From positions 62,001 through 126,000 of the forward strand of contig NZ_FMXO01000007.1 in assembly GCF_900104215.1 (NCBI RefSeq): 64,000 nt of DNA, given 5' to 3'. This document shows, piece by piece, positions 1-8,238 of this stretch. Below the pieces are notes generated by a model, which did not search any database, was not told the DNA's origin, and saw only the letters and a program-made list of their open reading frames with translations. Source of the DNA: Desulfonatronum thiosulfatophilum. Its GTDB lineage: Bacteria > Desulfobacterota > Desulfovibrionia > Desulfovibrionales > Desulfonatronaceae. Each line of letters starts with the position of its first letter. Position 1 is the stretch's first letter. The position numbers were made by a program, and so were the translations under genes.

Positions 1-515
1 CTGTCTTGCGGGGCGTAGGCTTCGGCCATTGCCAGGATTTGGTCCAAGGTGGAGGTGTTGGAGACCCGGCCGGACAATGTGATGGAATTGTTGGTAGACA
101 GGATGCGCAGGTCTGTTTCCCTGGGGAAGACTTCATTGATGCGCTGCTTCATCCGGGCGATTTCGTACCGGACTTCCAATTCGTAGATTGCTGAAATTTC
201 ATTGCCCTGCCACAACATCAGGTTGGTCGTGCCCGCTGAAGTAGGGCGCAGGTAAATCTCTCGTGCGGAGATGGCCCGAACGCTGACAACATCCGGATCG
301 GCCACCAGAGCGCGGTCCACTTCCCTGGGAGCCCTGAGGATCACGGCTCGGCCGTACTCCAGTTGCAGCCGGCGCGGGTGATCCATGTCAACGATGACTT
401 CATCGGGGGCAACCTGGAAGTTCTGGGCTTGGGACTCCAGGGGAAGCAACCAGGCCAACGACGCCAAGAGCAATAGAACTGTTGCTGTTTTCCAGGATCT
501 GATTGGGGCAGGCAT
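1..515 (-). CDS. cpaC: Flp/Tad pilus secretin CpaC/RcpA, N-terminal part (runs off left edge)
   Basis: Outer-membrane secretin of the Flp/Tad pilus. Only the first 171 codons are inside the window; the frame is open to the edge. The ATG at 515 is followed by a signal peptide (charged MPAPIRSWK, a leucine-rich core, then LESQAQ). The mature part begins with the pilus-formation N-terminal domain (VIVDMDHPRRLQLEYGRAVI, then VSVRAISAREIYLRPTSAGT) and enters a BON-like domain near residue 140 (LRILSTNNSITLSGRVSNTS). The secretin pore domain would lie beyond the edge. It is the fourth gene of a minus-strand run flp, cpaA, cpaB, cpaC, starting 31 bases after cpaB. The secretin family is certain; the exact symbol is by operon position. 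Confidence 0.85.
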   Translation of the reverse strand, partial: MPAPIRSWKTATVLLLLASLAWLLPLESQAQNFQVAPDEVIVDMDHPRRLQLEYGRAVILRAPREVDRALVADPDVVSVRAISAREIYLRPTSAGTTNLMLWQGNEISAIYELEVRYEIARMKQRINEVFPRETDLRILSTNNSITLSGRVSNTSTLDQILAMAEAYAPQD

Positions 516-546
516 GGATAACCTTTCTCCTTGCATGTTGAGATGG

Positions 547-1425
547 CTACTGATTGAACTTGAACTGCTGGACGCTGCTGCCCTGGATCACTTCCATGGT
601 GAATTCCGAACGTACTGGGGCAGGGGATGGATTATTCGCCCGGGGCGCGGGATTGGATGCCAACTGGACGGGGCGGGGGTTGAGGTAGCTCATGGCGTGT
701 CTGGCCGTGGCTCCCCTGGTTGCAGCCGAAAGAGAATCGACTGGGCTGCGCAGGGCGAACTGGAGCCGGCCATGGTTGCGGACGTGTGTCAGGATCTCGG
801 TTTCCTCGGGGGTCAACTCAAGGGTATAGACATCCACCGGAGCCGTGGTCCCTTTCTCCGTTTCCTGCATTACCGTACCCGTAGCCAGAACAGTGACATT
901 TTCCAGCACGATCTTGGTGATATCTTCATCGCCATTGTCCGGATCAGACCAGGTAACGAGCACGTCAACCTTGTTGCCTGGATGGATGAACCCGGAAATC
1001 CCGATCACCTTGTCTCCGCCCACGGCCACGGCCCGCTTGCCCTCGCCGAGTATGGCCGACACTCCGCCAGTACGAATGTCTACGGGCGCCAAGCGGTGCT
1101 CGATGATCGTCTCTCCGGCTCGCAAAGGCACAACCGCCACCCGGCCGAGCAACTCCGAAGGTTCCCTAAAGTGTCCCGCCGGCAGGCTGCTCAGGAGATG
1201 TTCCCTGCTGGTGATCATTTCCGCGTCCAATCTGGTACCTGCTGCAAGATCAAAGGCCGCCACGGCCACATACGCTGTCTCCGGCCGTTCCCTCTGGATT
1301 TCCTCCACCACTCTCGCGGGCACGCCCGTTGTCTGCTGCTGCATCCAGTTGTAGATGAACAAACTGCCCCCCACAGCGATGAACATGGCGAGGGTGATTG
1401 GGATGAATGCTTTCCACCTGTCCAT
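547..1425 (-). CDS. cpaB: Flp pilus assembly protein CpaB (RcpC family)
   Basis: Inner-membrane-anchored periplasmic assembly factor of the Tad pilus, 292 residues. One N-terminal membrane segment (residues about 6-28, FIPITLAMFIAVGGSLFIYN) is followed by an SAF domain (about 55-120, VAVAAFDLAAGTRLDAEMIT) and the RcpC/CpaB domain (about 125-240). I chose the ATG at 1425 over an in-frame ATG at 1449 because CCGGAGGATTT directly precedes it. The tail after residue 245 is rich in Pro, Ala and Asn and looks disordered. It lies between the prepilin peptidase and the secretin, the usual Tad order. Confidence 0.9.
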   Translation of the reverse strand: MDRWKAFIPITLAMFIAVGGSLFIYNWMQQQTTGVPARVVEEIQRERPETAYVAVAAFDLAAGTRLDAEMITSREHLLSSLPAGHFREPSELLGRVAVVPLRAGETIIEHRLAPVDIRTGGVSAILGEGKRAVAVGGDKVIGISGFIHPGNKVDVLVTWSDPDNGDEDITKIVLENVTVLATGTVMQETEKGTTAPVDVYTLELTPEETEILTHVRNHGRLQFALRSPVDSLSAATRGATARHAMSYLNPRPVQLASNPAPRANNPSPAPVRSEFTMEVIQGSSVQQFKFNQ

Positions 1426-1541
1426 AAATCCTCCGGATTGGAAACTCATTAATTGTGACTGAAGTTTGCGGATTCAAACGTGAAGAGTGGAACAGAAATC
1501 CTGGGTCAGCAGCTGGAAAATTGATCACCAAGCAAGGAATG

Positions 1542-2090
1542 TCAGCTACCCCAAAGAGTATATCCAAGGTGATTATGTAAAAGGTAAGTGGTTGTTCCCA
1601 ATGCAATCGCTACGCCATAGCAGAGTTTTGGTTTTTTTTTGATGGGATGAGGTGCGTCTACAGGTACATATTGGCGGGTCAGGAGAAAGGTTTTGAGGAC
1701 GGCCCATGTCCGGGAAATCAAGACACGCCCGTATTGGCGATGGATTAATAAAATTAATAAAGCGTACAAACCTCCATATAATCCAGTGTAGATGGCAGAG
1801 ATTAAGACGCCTTTAGCGCCTATCATTGAGCCGACTGCACCCATAAGTTTTACATCCCCAGCTCCCATCCCCCCGAGCGTATAAACAGGAAGGAGCATAC
1901 ATATACCTACAGTAAGCCCAACGCCGCTGAATAGTAATCCTTCGAATCCAGTTGCAGATATGTTATAAAAAACTGCAAAAATAATTAATGATAGATTTAG
2001 AATATTTGGGATTTTTTTATATTTAACATCATATATAGATGCACTTATGAGTGCTATTGCTAGTACAAAGAATTCTATCATGTTATTCAT
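1542..2090 (-). CDS. cpaA: Prepilin peptidase, A24 family (CpaA/TadV)
   Basis: Membrane aspartyl protease that cleaves the Flp prepilin leader; 182 residues with about six hydrophobic segments. Both catalytic aspartates are visible: one after the first membrane segment (SIYDVKYKKIPN) and one in the GxGD motif (GGMGAGDVKLMGAVGS). The short form without the N-methylation domain is normal for TadV. The frame also allows an ATG at 2117, but that codon lies inside a strong hairpin following flp; starting at 2090 puts the first aspartate at residue 24, as expected, although no clear ribosome-binding site is seen for either. The gene is less GC-rich than its neighbours. It lies between flp and cpaB, 116 bases upstream of cpaB. 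Confidence 0.85.
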   Translation of the reverse strand: MNNMIEFFVLAIALISASIYDVKYKKIPNILNLSLIIFAVFYNISATGFEGLLFSGVGLTVGICMLLPVYTLGGMGAGDVKLMGAVGSMIGAKGVLISAIYTGLYGGLYALLILLIHRQYGRVLISRTWAVLKTFLLTRQYVPVDAPHPIKKKPKLCYGVAIALGTTTYLLHNHLGYTLWGS

Positions 2091-2105
2091 AGCCAGTAAA
2101 AACTG

Positions 2106-2146
2106 TTTAAGGGGCATAAGTATATTATACTTGATGCCCCTTTAAA
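2106..2146 (-). terminator. Hairpin after flp, partial terminator or mRNA stabiliser
   Basis: Beginning 7 bases after the flp stop, the arms AAGGGGCATAAGTAT (2109-2123) and ATACTTGATGCCCCTT (2127-2142) pair over 15 bp with one bulged base and a 3-base loop; AT pairs extend it to 2106-2146. On the minus strand it is followed by AAACAGTTTTT. It covers the upstream ATG option of cpaA. Strong pilin genes often end in such a structure so that pilin mRNA exceeds assembly-gene mRNA; that role is inferred. Confidence 0.65.
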
Positions 2147-2152
2147 AACTAG

Positions 2153-2365
2153 TTAGTTGACGCCGTGTGTGGGTTCTGTCCATGGGGGCAATTTAGCGCC
2201 TGGATTATCAAATGCGTCTCCAACATCGGCAAAGAAATCACCAAGTTTTCCTCCAAAATATGTGGCACCAAACACTACAATAAGAGCAACAAAAGCAATC
2301 AGTAATGCATATTCTGTAAATCCTGCCCCTTCCTCGTCCTTCAAAAAATTCATCAGCTTTTCCAT
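2153..2365 (-). CDS. flp: Flp/Fap family type IVb pilin
   Basis: Major subunit of the Flp pilus, 70 residues. It has a short leader (MEKLMNFLKDEEGAG) with the cleavage motif G-x4-EY (GAGFTEYALL); the mature protein would begin at or just after the FTEY region and carries one hydrophobic helix (ALLIAFVALIVVFGATYFGG), followed by a short Pro-rich tail. AGGAGGACAAC precedes the ATG. It is the first gene of the run into cpaA, cpaB and cpaC and is followed by a strong hairpin. Length and motif are typical of the family. Confidence 0.93.
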   Translation of the reverse strand: MEKLMNFLKDEEGAGFTEYALLIAFVALIVVFGATYFGGKLGDFFADVGDAFDNPGAKLPPWTEPTHGVN

Positions 2366-3044
2366 GTTGTCCTCCTGGATAATGTTGTTGAAAGAGTTAA
2401 GGAAATTTTGGAATCCTCAGCCAAAATTTTTGATCTCGCCTCAGACCTGAGATGCTCCTTTCTATCAAGATTCGGGCCAAGGCGGACCTTGAATGTTTAA
2501 CATGTTAAAAATGTTGATCAAGTTGAAATCTTGGTTCGGTTTTGGGCTTGTTTATGAGGTGTAGATGGACTTCTAGGCAAAGCTTTTTGTCTGATAAAAT
2601 GGGATCTGGGGTGGGATAGGGGTTTAATTGGGCAACGGATTGAAATTGAATGCCTTGTATCATGGTGGGGTGCAACCTGTGGACGGATGCTGATTCGAAT
2701 GTTCTGGATTGGTCGGTGGTGATTTTTGTCGGTAAACGAGACAGTCAGTGTAAAAAAGTACGACAAGTTGGTTTTTGTAATTGTGGTTCTCGTCTTGAGT
2801 ATTTATTTACCGTTTTAGATTGTTGAATATTACGAACTGATACATCAGTTTTGAGTGTAAAGTTTTTTTACACAATGAGAGAAGGCGCATTTCTATATTA
2901 ATTCGGACTATTTTAGTTGCATATGGTCTTGTTTTAATGGAGCGTCCGGGTTTTCAAGATGGATTTGTCGGGAGTTTATGGAATATTTGTGGGGGTATGT
3001 TTGTTTTAACATAATGCGAGTGGCCATGTAATTACGGAGGAGAG
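2366..3044. other. AT-rich intergenic region upstream of flp
   Basis: About 680 bases with no convincing gene, noticeably AT-richer than the flanks. It should hold the flp promoter. Two things stand out: a perfect palindrome TTTAACATGTTAAA at 2496-2509, and on the minus strand at 2464-2480 a sigma-54-like TTGGCCCGAATCTTGAT, which has the GG element but GA where the invariant GC is expected. The 82-codon minus-strand frame at 2518-2766 looks like chance. I see nothing definite in 2770-3044. Confidence 0.5.
2496..2509. promoter_or_regulatory. 14-bp palindrome, possible operator upstream of flp
   Basis: TTTAACATGTTAAA is a perfect inverted repeat lying 131 bases upstream of the flp start and just upstream of the weak sigma-54-like element. 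A dimeric regulator site is the obvious guess; no family can be named. Confidence 0.3.
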
Positions 3045-3263
3045 TTGAACCGCCCGCTTCGCTTAAGGCGCAGAGGACGCCAAGGGGAAAACATTTTTTG
3101 AAAGCAGGGAAAGAGCTGCTTTCAAAAAGGTTGCCTCACCCCTGGCGGGGTGATGTGAGAAACGCCGCTAGGTGTGAAGCCCTTTTGGTTTCCGCATCTT
3201 TCCAGCGGAAGACAAAATTTCTTCTTGGCGTCCCCTGCGCCTTAAGCGAAGCGGGCGGTTCAA
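3045..3263. repeat. Palindromic dispersed repeat, copy 1 (full length)
   Basis: Begins TTGAACCGCCCGCTTCGCT and ends with the reverse complement (AGCGAAGCGGGCGGTTCAA); the inverted match continues inward through the GCGCAGAGGACGCCAAG-type segment. Inside are nested hairpins: TTTTTGAAAGCAG/CTGCTTTCAAAAA, CACCCC/GGGGTG, GAAGCC/GGCTTC-like and TTCCGC/GCGGAA. It ends 8 bases short of the stop of the neighbouring PAS-GGDEF-EAL gene. Related copies are at 9695, 13595, 18244 and 19774. Confidence 0.85.
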
Positions 3264-3271
3264 AAAATCTC

Positions 3272-6037
3272 TTACTGGATCGGAATCACGGGATGAACGA
3301 TATCTGGAGTGGAGGAGGTTTGAGGGCGTGGCGGTTCGGTTGGGCGGGGTTTTGGCGGGTGGATCCAGGTTTTTTCGATGTCCGCGGGGTCCATGGGTTT
3401 GGCGAACAGGTAGCCTTGGCCGTAGTGGCACTTGTAGGTCTTGATCAGGTCGCATTGGAACTGGGTTTCGATGCCTTCGGCCACCATTTCCAGATTCAAC
3501 CCCAGGGCCATTTCCACGATGGCGTGGATGATCCGGTTCTTCGCGGGGTTGGCGTTGATGGTGTTGATGAAGGCGCGGTCGATCTTCAGTTCGTCCAGGG
3601 GGAAGCGCTGCAGGTGGGCCAGGGAGGAGTAGCCGGTGCCGAAATCGTCGATGCTCAGCCGGGCGCCCATGTACTTGAGCCGTTTCAGCGTGCGCAGGTT
3701 CGCATCCATGTTGGACATGGCCATGCTTTCCGTGACTTCCAGGTTCAGGCATCCGGGGTCCAGGCTGAATTCCTGCAGGATCTGGTAGATCCTCCCCTCC
3801 AGGCCTGTTTTGGCCAACTGCTTGCCGGAGATATTCACGTTCAGGACCAGCGAGTCGTTGGTTTTCCGCCATTTGCCGATCTGGCGGCAGGATTCCCGGA
3901 GCACCCATTCCCCAATGGGGTCGATCAGGCCGGTTTCCTCGGCCAGGGGGATGAACTGGGCCGGGGAGATCAGGCCGTTGTCCGGGTGTTTCCAGCGGAT
4001 CAGGGCTTCCAGGCCCTTGAGTTCTCCGGTGTCCAGTTTCACGATGGGCTGGTAGTTGAGGAACAGCTCGTCCCGTTCCATGGCCCGGCGCAGTTCCTTT
4101 TCCATGATCGTGCGCCGGCTCTTGCGCTGGTAGATCTCCGAGCTGAACACGGCGCAGCGGTTCTTGCCCTGCTGCTTGGCCTGCTGCATGGCCAGTTCCG
4201 CGTCCCGGAGCATGTCGTCCGGGCGGACGTAGTTGGGATTGTAGGCCAGGATGCCGAAGCTGGCGGTGACGTAGATCTCGTGGCCGTCCACCTGGAAGGG
4301 ATCTTCCAGCTTTGTCCTGATCTTTTCGGCCAGGGACATGGTGTCTCCGGGCAGGGCGTCTTCCGTGAGCACGCAGAATTCATCCGAGCTGAACCGGGCC
4401 AGGGTGTCCGTGGGGCGGAGCTGGTCCCGGACCCGCTGGGAGATTTCCAGAAACATCCGGTCGCCCACGAAATGACCGAAGCTGTCGTTGACCGTGCCGA
4501 ACCCGTCCAGATCGAAGATCATCAGCCCGAAAAGATGGTTCGGATCGCCGGCCGCCTTTTTCAGGGACTGGTCCAGTTTCTCCAGGCAATAGGAGCGGTT
4601 GGGCAGGTTGGTGCGCTGGTCGTAGAGAACCTGGTGCATCAGTCGCTCATCGTTGTGCTTGCGGATCGTGATGTCCGTGATGCTGCCCGCGAACTGGACG
4701 ATTTCGTTCATGTTGTCGCGCACGGCGCGGGCATTCTCGGCGATCCAGACCGGGTTGCCGTCCTTGCGCCGGACCAGGGTTTCCATCTGCAGGATTTCGC
4801 CCTTGTTCCGGAGTGCGGCAAGCCGGCTTTCCCGAACCTTGGGGATCAGATAGATTTGTGAAAACGGCATCGTGCGGTTCTCGGCCTCGAACTCCTCGGG
4901 GGAGTCGTAGCCGAGGATTCGGGCAAAGGAGCGGTTCACGCAGACAACAGTATCGTCGGCCCTGGTCAGGTACATGCCTTCCGGGGCATGGGCGAACAGG
5001 GCGCGGTAGGTGGCCTCGGACTTGCGGAGGTTGATTTCGGCCTCATGCTCCTCGGTGATGTCGGACATGGTTCCGGCGAGCTTCAGGTTGCCGTTGCCGT
5101 TGTAGCTCAGGGCCTTGCCCCGCAGCCGGATCCAGCGCCATTTCCGGGTGTCGGACTTCATCCGGAAGCGGTGTTCGAAATGCGCTCCGTTGTCGGCTTC
5201 GTACAGCCTGATCTGTTCCTGGAGCTGCTCCCAGTCCTCGGGATGGACCAGGGTGTCGAAGGCGGCGTGGTGCTTCAGCTTTGCCGTGGATTCGGTATCA
5301 GAATGATCATTTACGGGTAGATCCACCACCATCTTGTACGTGGTCATGTCCATCTCGCAGACCAGCTGGCGGGCGCCTTCCAGGGCGGCTCGCAGGCGCT
5401 TCTGATCCAGCTCGATGGATTCCTCGATCCGCTTGTGCTCCGTGAAATCCTCCAGCTTGACGAAGACCTTTTCCACCAGCCCGGCGGTGTTGCGCACCGG
5501 AATGAAGGTCACGCGCAGGAAAACGCTCCTGGAATGCGGCTTCGGATGCTTTGCGGGCAGTTCCCGCCATGCTTCGGGCAGGACCACGGTTTCACCGAGG
5601 CGAACACGGGAAAAGATGTCGTTCAGGCCCCAATCCGCTGTGCGGTGGTCCGTGGTGACGGTAAAGCCTTCGTCCGGCGGCAAGCCCATCAGGTCGGCGA
5701 AGGAATCGTTGAAAATCAGGGTGTTGCCGGAAGGATCGCAGATCAGGGTCGGGTGGGGGTTGGAGCGGATGATGTCTTCGAGTTCATTGTTCCCGTTCTT
5801 TTTGCGTCTGCCCAAGCCTGTGAAAAATATCCTGAGAGTGTTTTTGAGATTCAGTCCGAGGAGGAGGGTCGCGGTGAGGAGCAGGTCGATGAAGTCGAGG
5901 GGTTGGGATGGGTGCCGGTGGCAGGAGGATGCCCAGAGCAACACAAAGACCACGACAAACAGCATTGCCATGACCAGGGAGGGAACCCTTCGCACGTTTT
6001 TGGCGTGGGCATGGCCAGTGATGGTCGTGGAGTCCAT
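3272..6037 (-). CDS. Membrane PAS-PAS-PAS-GGDEF-EAL protein, probable c-di-GMP phosphodiesterase
   Basis: Probably hydrolyses c-di-GMP in response to a PAS-sensed signal. 921 residues: two membrane segments (about 20-40 and 48-66), three PAS domains (about 90-205, 215-335, 340-460), GGDEF (about 470-640) and EAL (about 650-900). The cyclase signature is FSSDEF instead of GGDEF, so synthesis is probably lost. The EAL side looks complete: LEALIRW, NISGKQL, LEVTES, SIDDFGTGYSSL, LKID, VAEGIE and GQGYLFAKP. The start has only a weak upstream TGGA. It lies between the Tad genes and an MshEN-AAA+ ATPase, so control of surface attachment is plausible but inferred. Confidence 0.9.
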   Translation of the reverse strand: MDSTTITGHAHAKNVRRVPSLVMAMLFVVVFVLLWASSCHRHPSQPLDFIDLLLTATLLLGLNLKNTLRIFFTGLGRRKKNGNNELEDIIRSNPHPTLICDPSGNTLIFNDSFADLMGLPPDEGFTVTTDHRTADWGLNDIFSRVRLGETVVLPEAWRELPAKHPKPHSRSVFLRVTFIPVRNTAGLVEKVFVKLEDFTEHKRIEESIELDQKRLRAALEGARQLVCEMDMTTYKMVVDLPVNDHSDTESTAKLKHHAAFDTLVHPEDWEQLQEQIRLYEADNGAHFEHRFRMKSDTRKWRWIRLRGKALSYNGNGNLKLAGTMSDITEEHEAEINLRKSEATYRALFAHAPEGMYLTRADDTVVCVNRSFARILGYDSPEEFEAENRTMPFSQIYLIPKVRESRLAALRNKGEILQMETLVRRKDGNPVWIAENARAVRDNMNEIVQFAGSITDITIRKHNDERLMHQVLYDQRTNLPNRSYCLEKLDQSLKKAAGDPNHLFGLMIFDLDGFGTVNDSFGHFVGDRMFLEISQRVRDQLRPTDTLARFSSDEFCVLTEDALPGDTMSLAEKIRTKLEDPFQVDGHEIYVTASFGILAYNPNYVRPDDMLRDAELAMQQAKQQGKNRCAVFSSEIYQRKSRRTIMEKELRRAMERDELFLNYQPIVKLDTGELKGLEALIRWKHPDNGLISPAQFIPLAEETGLIDPIGEWVLRESCRQIGKWRKTNDSLVLNVNISGKQLAKTGLEGRIYQILQEFSLDPGCLNLEVTESMAMSNMDANLRTLKRLKYMGARLSIDDFGTGYSSLAHLQRFPLDELKIDRAFINTINANPAKNRIIHAIVEMALGLNLEMVAEGIETQFQCDLIKTYKCHYGQGYLFAKPMDPADIEKTWIHPPKPRPTEPPRPQTSSTPDIVHPVIPIQ

Positions 6038-6299
6038 TTTTTCCAGACTTGGGTATGTAAGAAGTGATCTTGTTTTTCAGGACAGTAATATTTACGAAAT
6101 CAATCTTCTTTCTTCAGGTGTAATTTGTATCGTTTAGCAACATGCGTGCCTGAGGGTTTGGATTGCGGCAGCAAACATCATAACATGCCAGCTTTGACAC
6201 AGGGCACTGCATTAGCAGGCAATATGCTGCCCCACCATGAAAAGAGCTGCTGAGAATTTTCGAAAAGTTGCACGGACTATCGCAAAATGCCGAGCTCAG

Positions 6300-6317
6300 C
6301 CCATCACCCATCACCCC
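6300..6317. repeat. Short heptamer repeat CCCATCA
   Basis: CCCATCACCCATCACCCC sits 7 bases past the stop codon of the minus-strand ATPase gene. The same heptamer occurs, more degenerate, at 10070-10104 before the symporter gene. Confidence 0.5.
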
Positions 6318-6324
6318 TTTCCCG

Positions 6325-7734
6325 CTAAGCAACGAAAAGATTATCCCAGGCCATGGCGATCTTTTCTTCGGTCAGTTCGGGATGGCGGCCGTGGTAGTAC
6401 GCTTCGTCGATGATGTGGTCGATGATGTCCCGGGGTTGGCACGCGGAGAGGCGGACGTCCATGCGTTTGTAGTATTGGTCCATCAGGAATTCGAAGACGT
6501 CTTCCTTGAACTGGACGTTGTTCGCCTGGCAGACCTTGATGAAGATCCGGCGGTAGTCCAGGGGCGAGGGGTGGTCGATTTTGATCTTGTAGCGCAGCCG
6601 GCGCAGGAAGGCCATGTCCACCAGTTGCTTGGGATCGATGTTGGTGGCGAAGACGATCAGCTGGTCAAATGGCACGGCGAACTTGCGGCCCGTGTGCAGG
6701 GTGAGCAGGTCCATGCGCCGGGCCAGGGGGATGATCCAGCGGTTGAGCAGGGTCTGGATGTCCATTTCCTGGCGGCCCAGGTCGTCGATGATGAACAGGC
6801 CGTTGTTGGCCTTGACCTGGAGCGGGGCCTCGTAGAACTTGGCGATGGGGTTGAAATCCAGGTCCAGGGTGCGCATGGTCAGCTCCCCGCCGACCATGAT
6901 CGTGGGGCGTTTCACGCGAACCCAGCGCTGGTCCGAGGGCGGAGCGTCGGCAGTGGGCGGCACGGGCAGATGCACGGACTTGTCGTACACCGTGATGATT
7001 TCCCCGCCCACGATGAAGGCGTGGGGCACGTAGACCTCGCCGGGCAGGGCGCGGCCCAGAGCCTCGGCAATGGTGGACTTGCCGTTGCCGGGGGGGCCGT
7101 ACAGGAAAACCGCCCGTCCTGAGCAGGCCGCGGGCCCCAGGGTGTTCAACACCGAATCGCTGACCACGAGATGGGAAAAAGCCTTGTTGAAGTGCTCCGG
7201 TTTGATCACGATGTTCATCACGGTCTGCAGTTCGATCTGCTTGCTGTATTCGGCCAGGAGCACCGGCGCGGGACCGGTGTAGCGGCAGACGTTCAAAAGC
7301 TCCGCGGCCCGGTTGCGCCCGGTGTCCGTCATGCCGAACTTATAGGATGTCTTGGTCAGGGTATCCGCGCCCTTGACCACGATGCACTGCTCCCGGCGCA
7401 AGACCTCCATGGCCTCGTCCACAATGGGAATGGGCAGCTTGACGCTGTCGGCCACCGTAGGAATCGTGAACTCGCCCATGAAAACCACGTGCTTGTTGAT
7501 CAGGTCCACAATAAAGGTCAGGGGCAGGCCGGTCTCCTCCACCGTGCGCGGCGGCGGGGGCGTCTTGCGGAAGAAGTCGACCAGATCTTTTTCCTCAATA
7601 AAGCCCAGAGTCACCAGATTGTATCCCAACCGCCCCCCGGACATCCGCTGCCGCTCCAAAGCCATCTCCAACTGCTCCTCGGTCACCAGATTCTTCTCCA
7701 CCAGACGTGAACCTAAAAGAGTATGGTCGAGCAT
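6325..7734 (-). CDS. AAA+ ATPase with N-terminal MshEN-type c-di-GMP-binding-like domain
   Basis: 469 residues. Residues about 5-57 match the bipartite MshEN pattern: LLGSRLVEKNLVTEEQLEMA(LERQ), a 5-residue spacer RMSGG, then RLGYNLVTLGFIEEKDLVDF. A middle region (about 75-190) is winged-helix-like. The AAA+ core has Walker A GPPGNGKST, Walker B LFIIDDLGRQ and sensor-like IVFATNIDP. MshEN domains bind c-di-GMP in type II secretion and pilus ATPases; this core is instead of the MoxR/ClpX-like chaperone type. The start at 7734 is chosen over 7782 because AGAGAGGACAACAA precedes it. It neighbours a c-di-GMP phosphodiesterase and a Tad locus. The first repeat lacks the leading R and inner G, and the second lacks the final Q, so binding is uncertain. 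Confidence 0.85.
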   Translation of the reverse strand: MLDHTLLGSRLVEKNLVTEEQLEMALERQRMSGGRLGYNLVTLGFIEEKDLVDFFRKTPPPPRTVEETGLPLTFIVDLINKHVVFMGEFTIPTVADSVKLPIPIVDEAMEVLRREQCIVVKGADTLTKTSYKFGMTDTGRNRAAELLNVCRYTGPAPVLLAEYSKQIELQTVMNIVIKPEHFNKAFSHLVVSDSVLNTLGPAACSGRAVFLYGPPGNGKSTIAEALGRALPGEVYVPHAFIVGGEIITVYDKSVHLPVPPTADAPPSDQRWVRVKRPTIMVGGELTMRTLDLDFNPIAKFYEAPLQVKANNGLFIIDDLGRQEMDIQTLLNRWIIPLARRMDLLTLHTGRKFAVPFDQLIVFATNIDPKQLVDMAFLRRLRYKIKIDHPSPLDYRRIFIKVCQANNVQFKEDVFEFLMDQYYKRMDVRLSACQPRDIIDHIIDEAYYHGRHPELTEEKIAMAWDNLFVA

Positions 7735-8013
7735 TTGTTGTCCTCTCTTTTGTTTGTTCAAGATTTTGCCCACGGAGCACACAGGTTGACACAGATGGCA
7801 GAGTATTTTTTCCTGCGGGAAAACGGGACAAGACCGCCAAGAACAGCCCTCGGCCGCAATTGGTGATTCAGTTGTAAGTGCAGGCTAATGATGCTACGCG
7901 GCGAAGAATCCGTATTCGCTACGCCTGATGATTCTGGCATCAGATCTTGTTCGGTATGCAATAATTTTGCCGAAGAAACGCTATCTTTGGGGGGGAGGGA
8001 AGTGAAGCGGGCT
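7735..8013. other. Intergenic region upstream of the AAA+ gene
   Basis: No supported gene. Contains the leader of the minus-strand ATPase gene and a run of G (TTTGGGGGGGAGGG near 7987) just before the DUF559-flanking repeat begins. No clear promoter boxes were recognised. Confidence 0.4.
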
Positions 8014-8234
8014 ACCACCCCGCCCTTCGGGCACCCCTCCGAAGGAGGGGAATTAACCACCCCGCCCTTCGGGCACCCCTCCAGAGGAGGGGAATTTTAT
8101 CCTTCGTGCCGTTGTGTGGACCGGAGCCCGGAGAGTGAGGCCCGGGGAATTACGTTCCTTTGGTGAATGACAGACGAAGCCTGATGGAATTCCCCTCCTC
8201 CGGAGGGGTGGCAGGCGAAGCCTGACGGGGTGGT
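8014..8234. repeat. Left 221-bp repeat flanking the DUF559 gene
   Basis: Starts with two tandem 42-bp units (ACCACCCCGCCCTTCGGGCA..., ending GAGGGGAATT), then a spacer of about 90 bp, then an inverted unit ending GACGGGGTGGT, so the ends are inverted repeats of each other. The copy at 8622-8843 is the same length within one base and about 95% identical by eye (roughly 11 differences). Each unit contains its own hairpins (GCCCTTCGGGC; CCCCTCC/GGAGGGG). Confidence 0.9.
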
Positions 8235-8238
8235 GCCT

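Noticed and set aside
2464-2480. Sigma-54 promoter for flp
   Set aside because: TGGCCCG-N4-TTGAT lacks the invariant GC at -12; kept only as a remark in the intergenic entry.
2518-2766. 82-codon minus-strand frame in the AT-rich region
   Set aside because: Low complexity, no ribosome-binding site, no recognisable similarity.
3098-4861. Long plus-strand open frame (587 codons) opposite the PAS-GGDEF-EAL gene
   Set aside because: It is a shadow of a high-GC gene: no recognisable domain, starts inside a repeat, and the opposite strand encodes clear PAS, GGDEF and EAL motifs.
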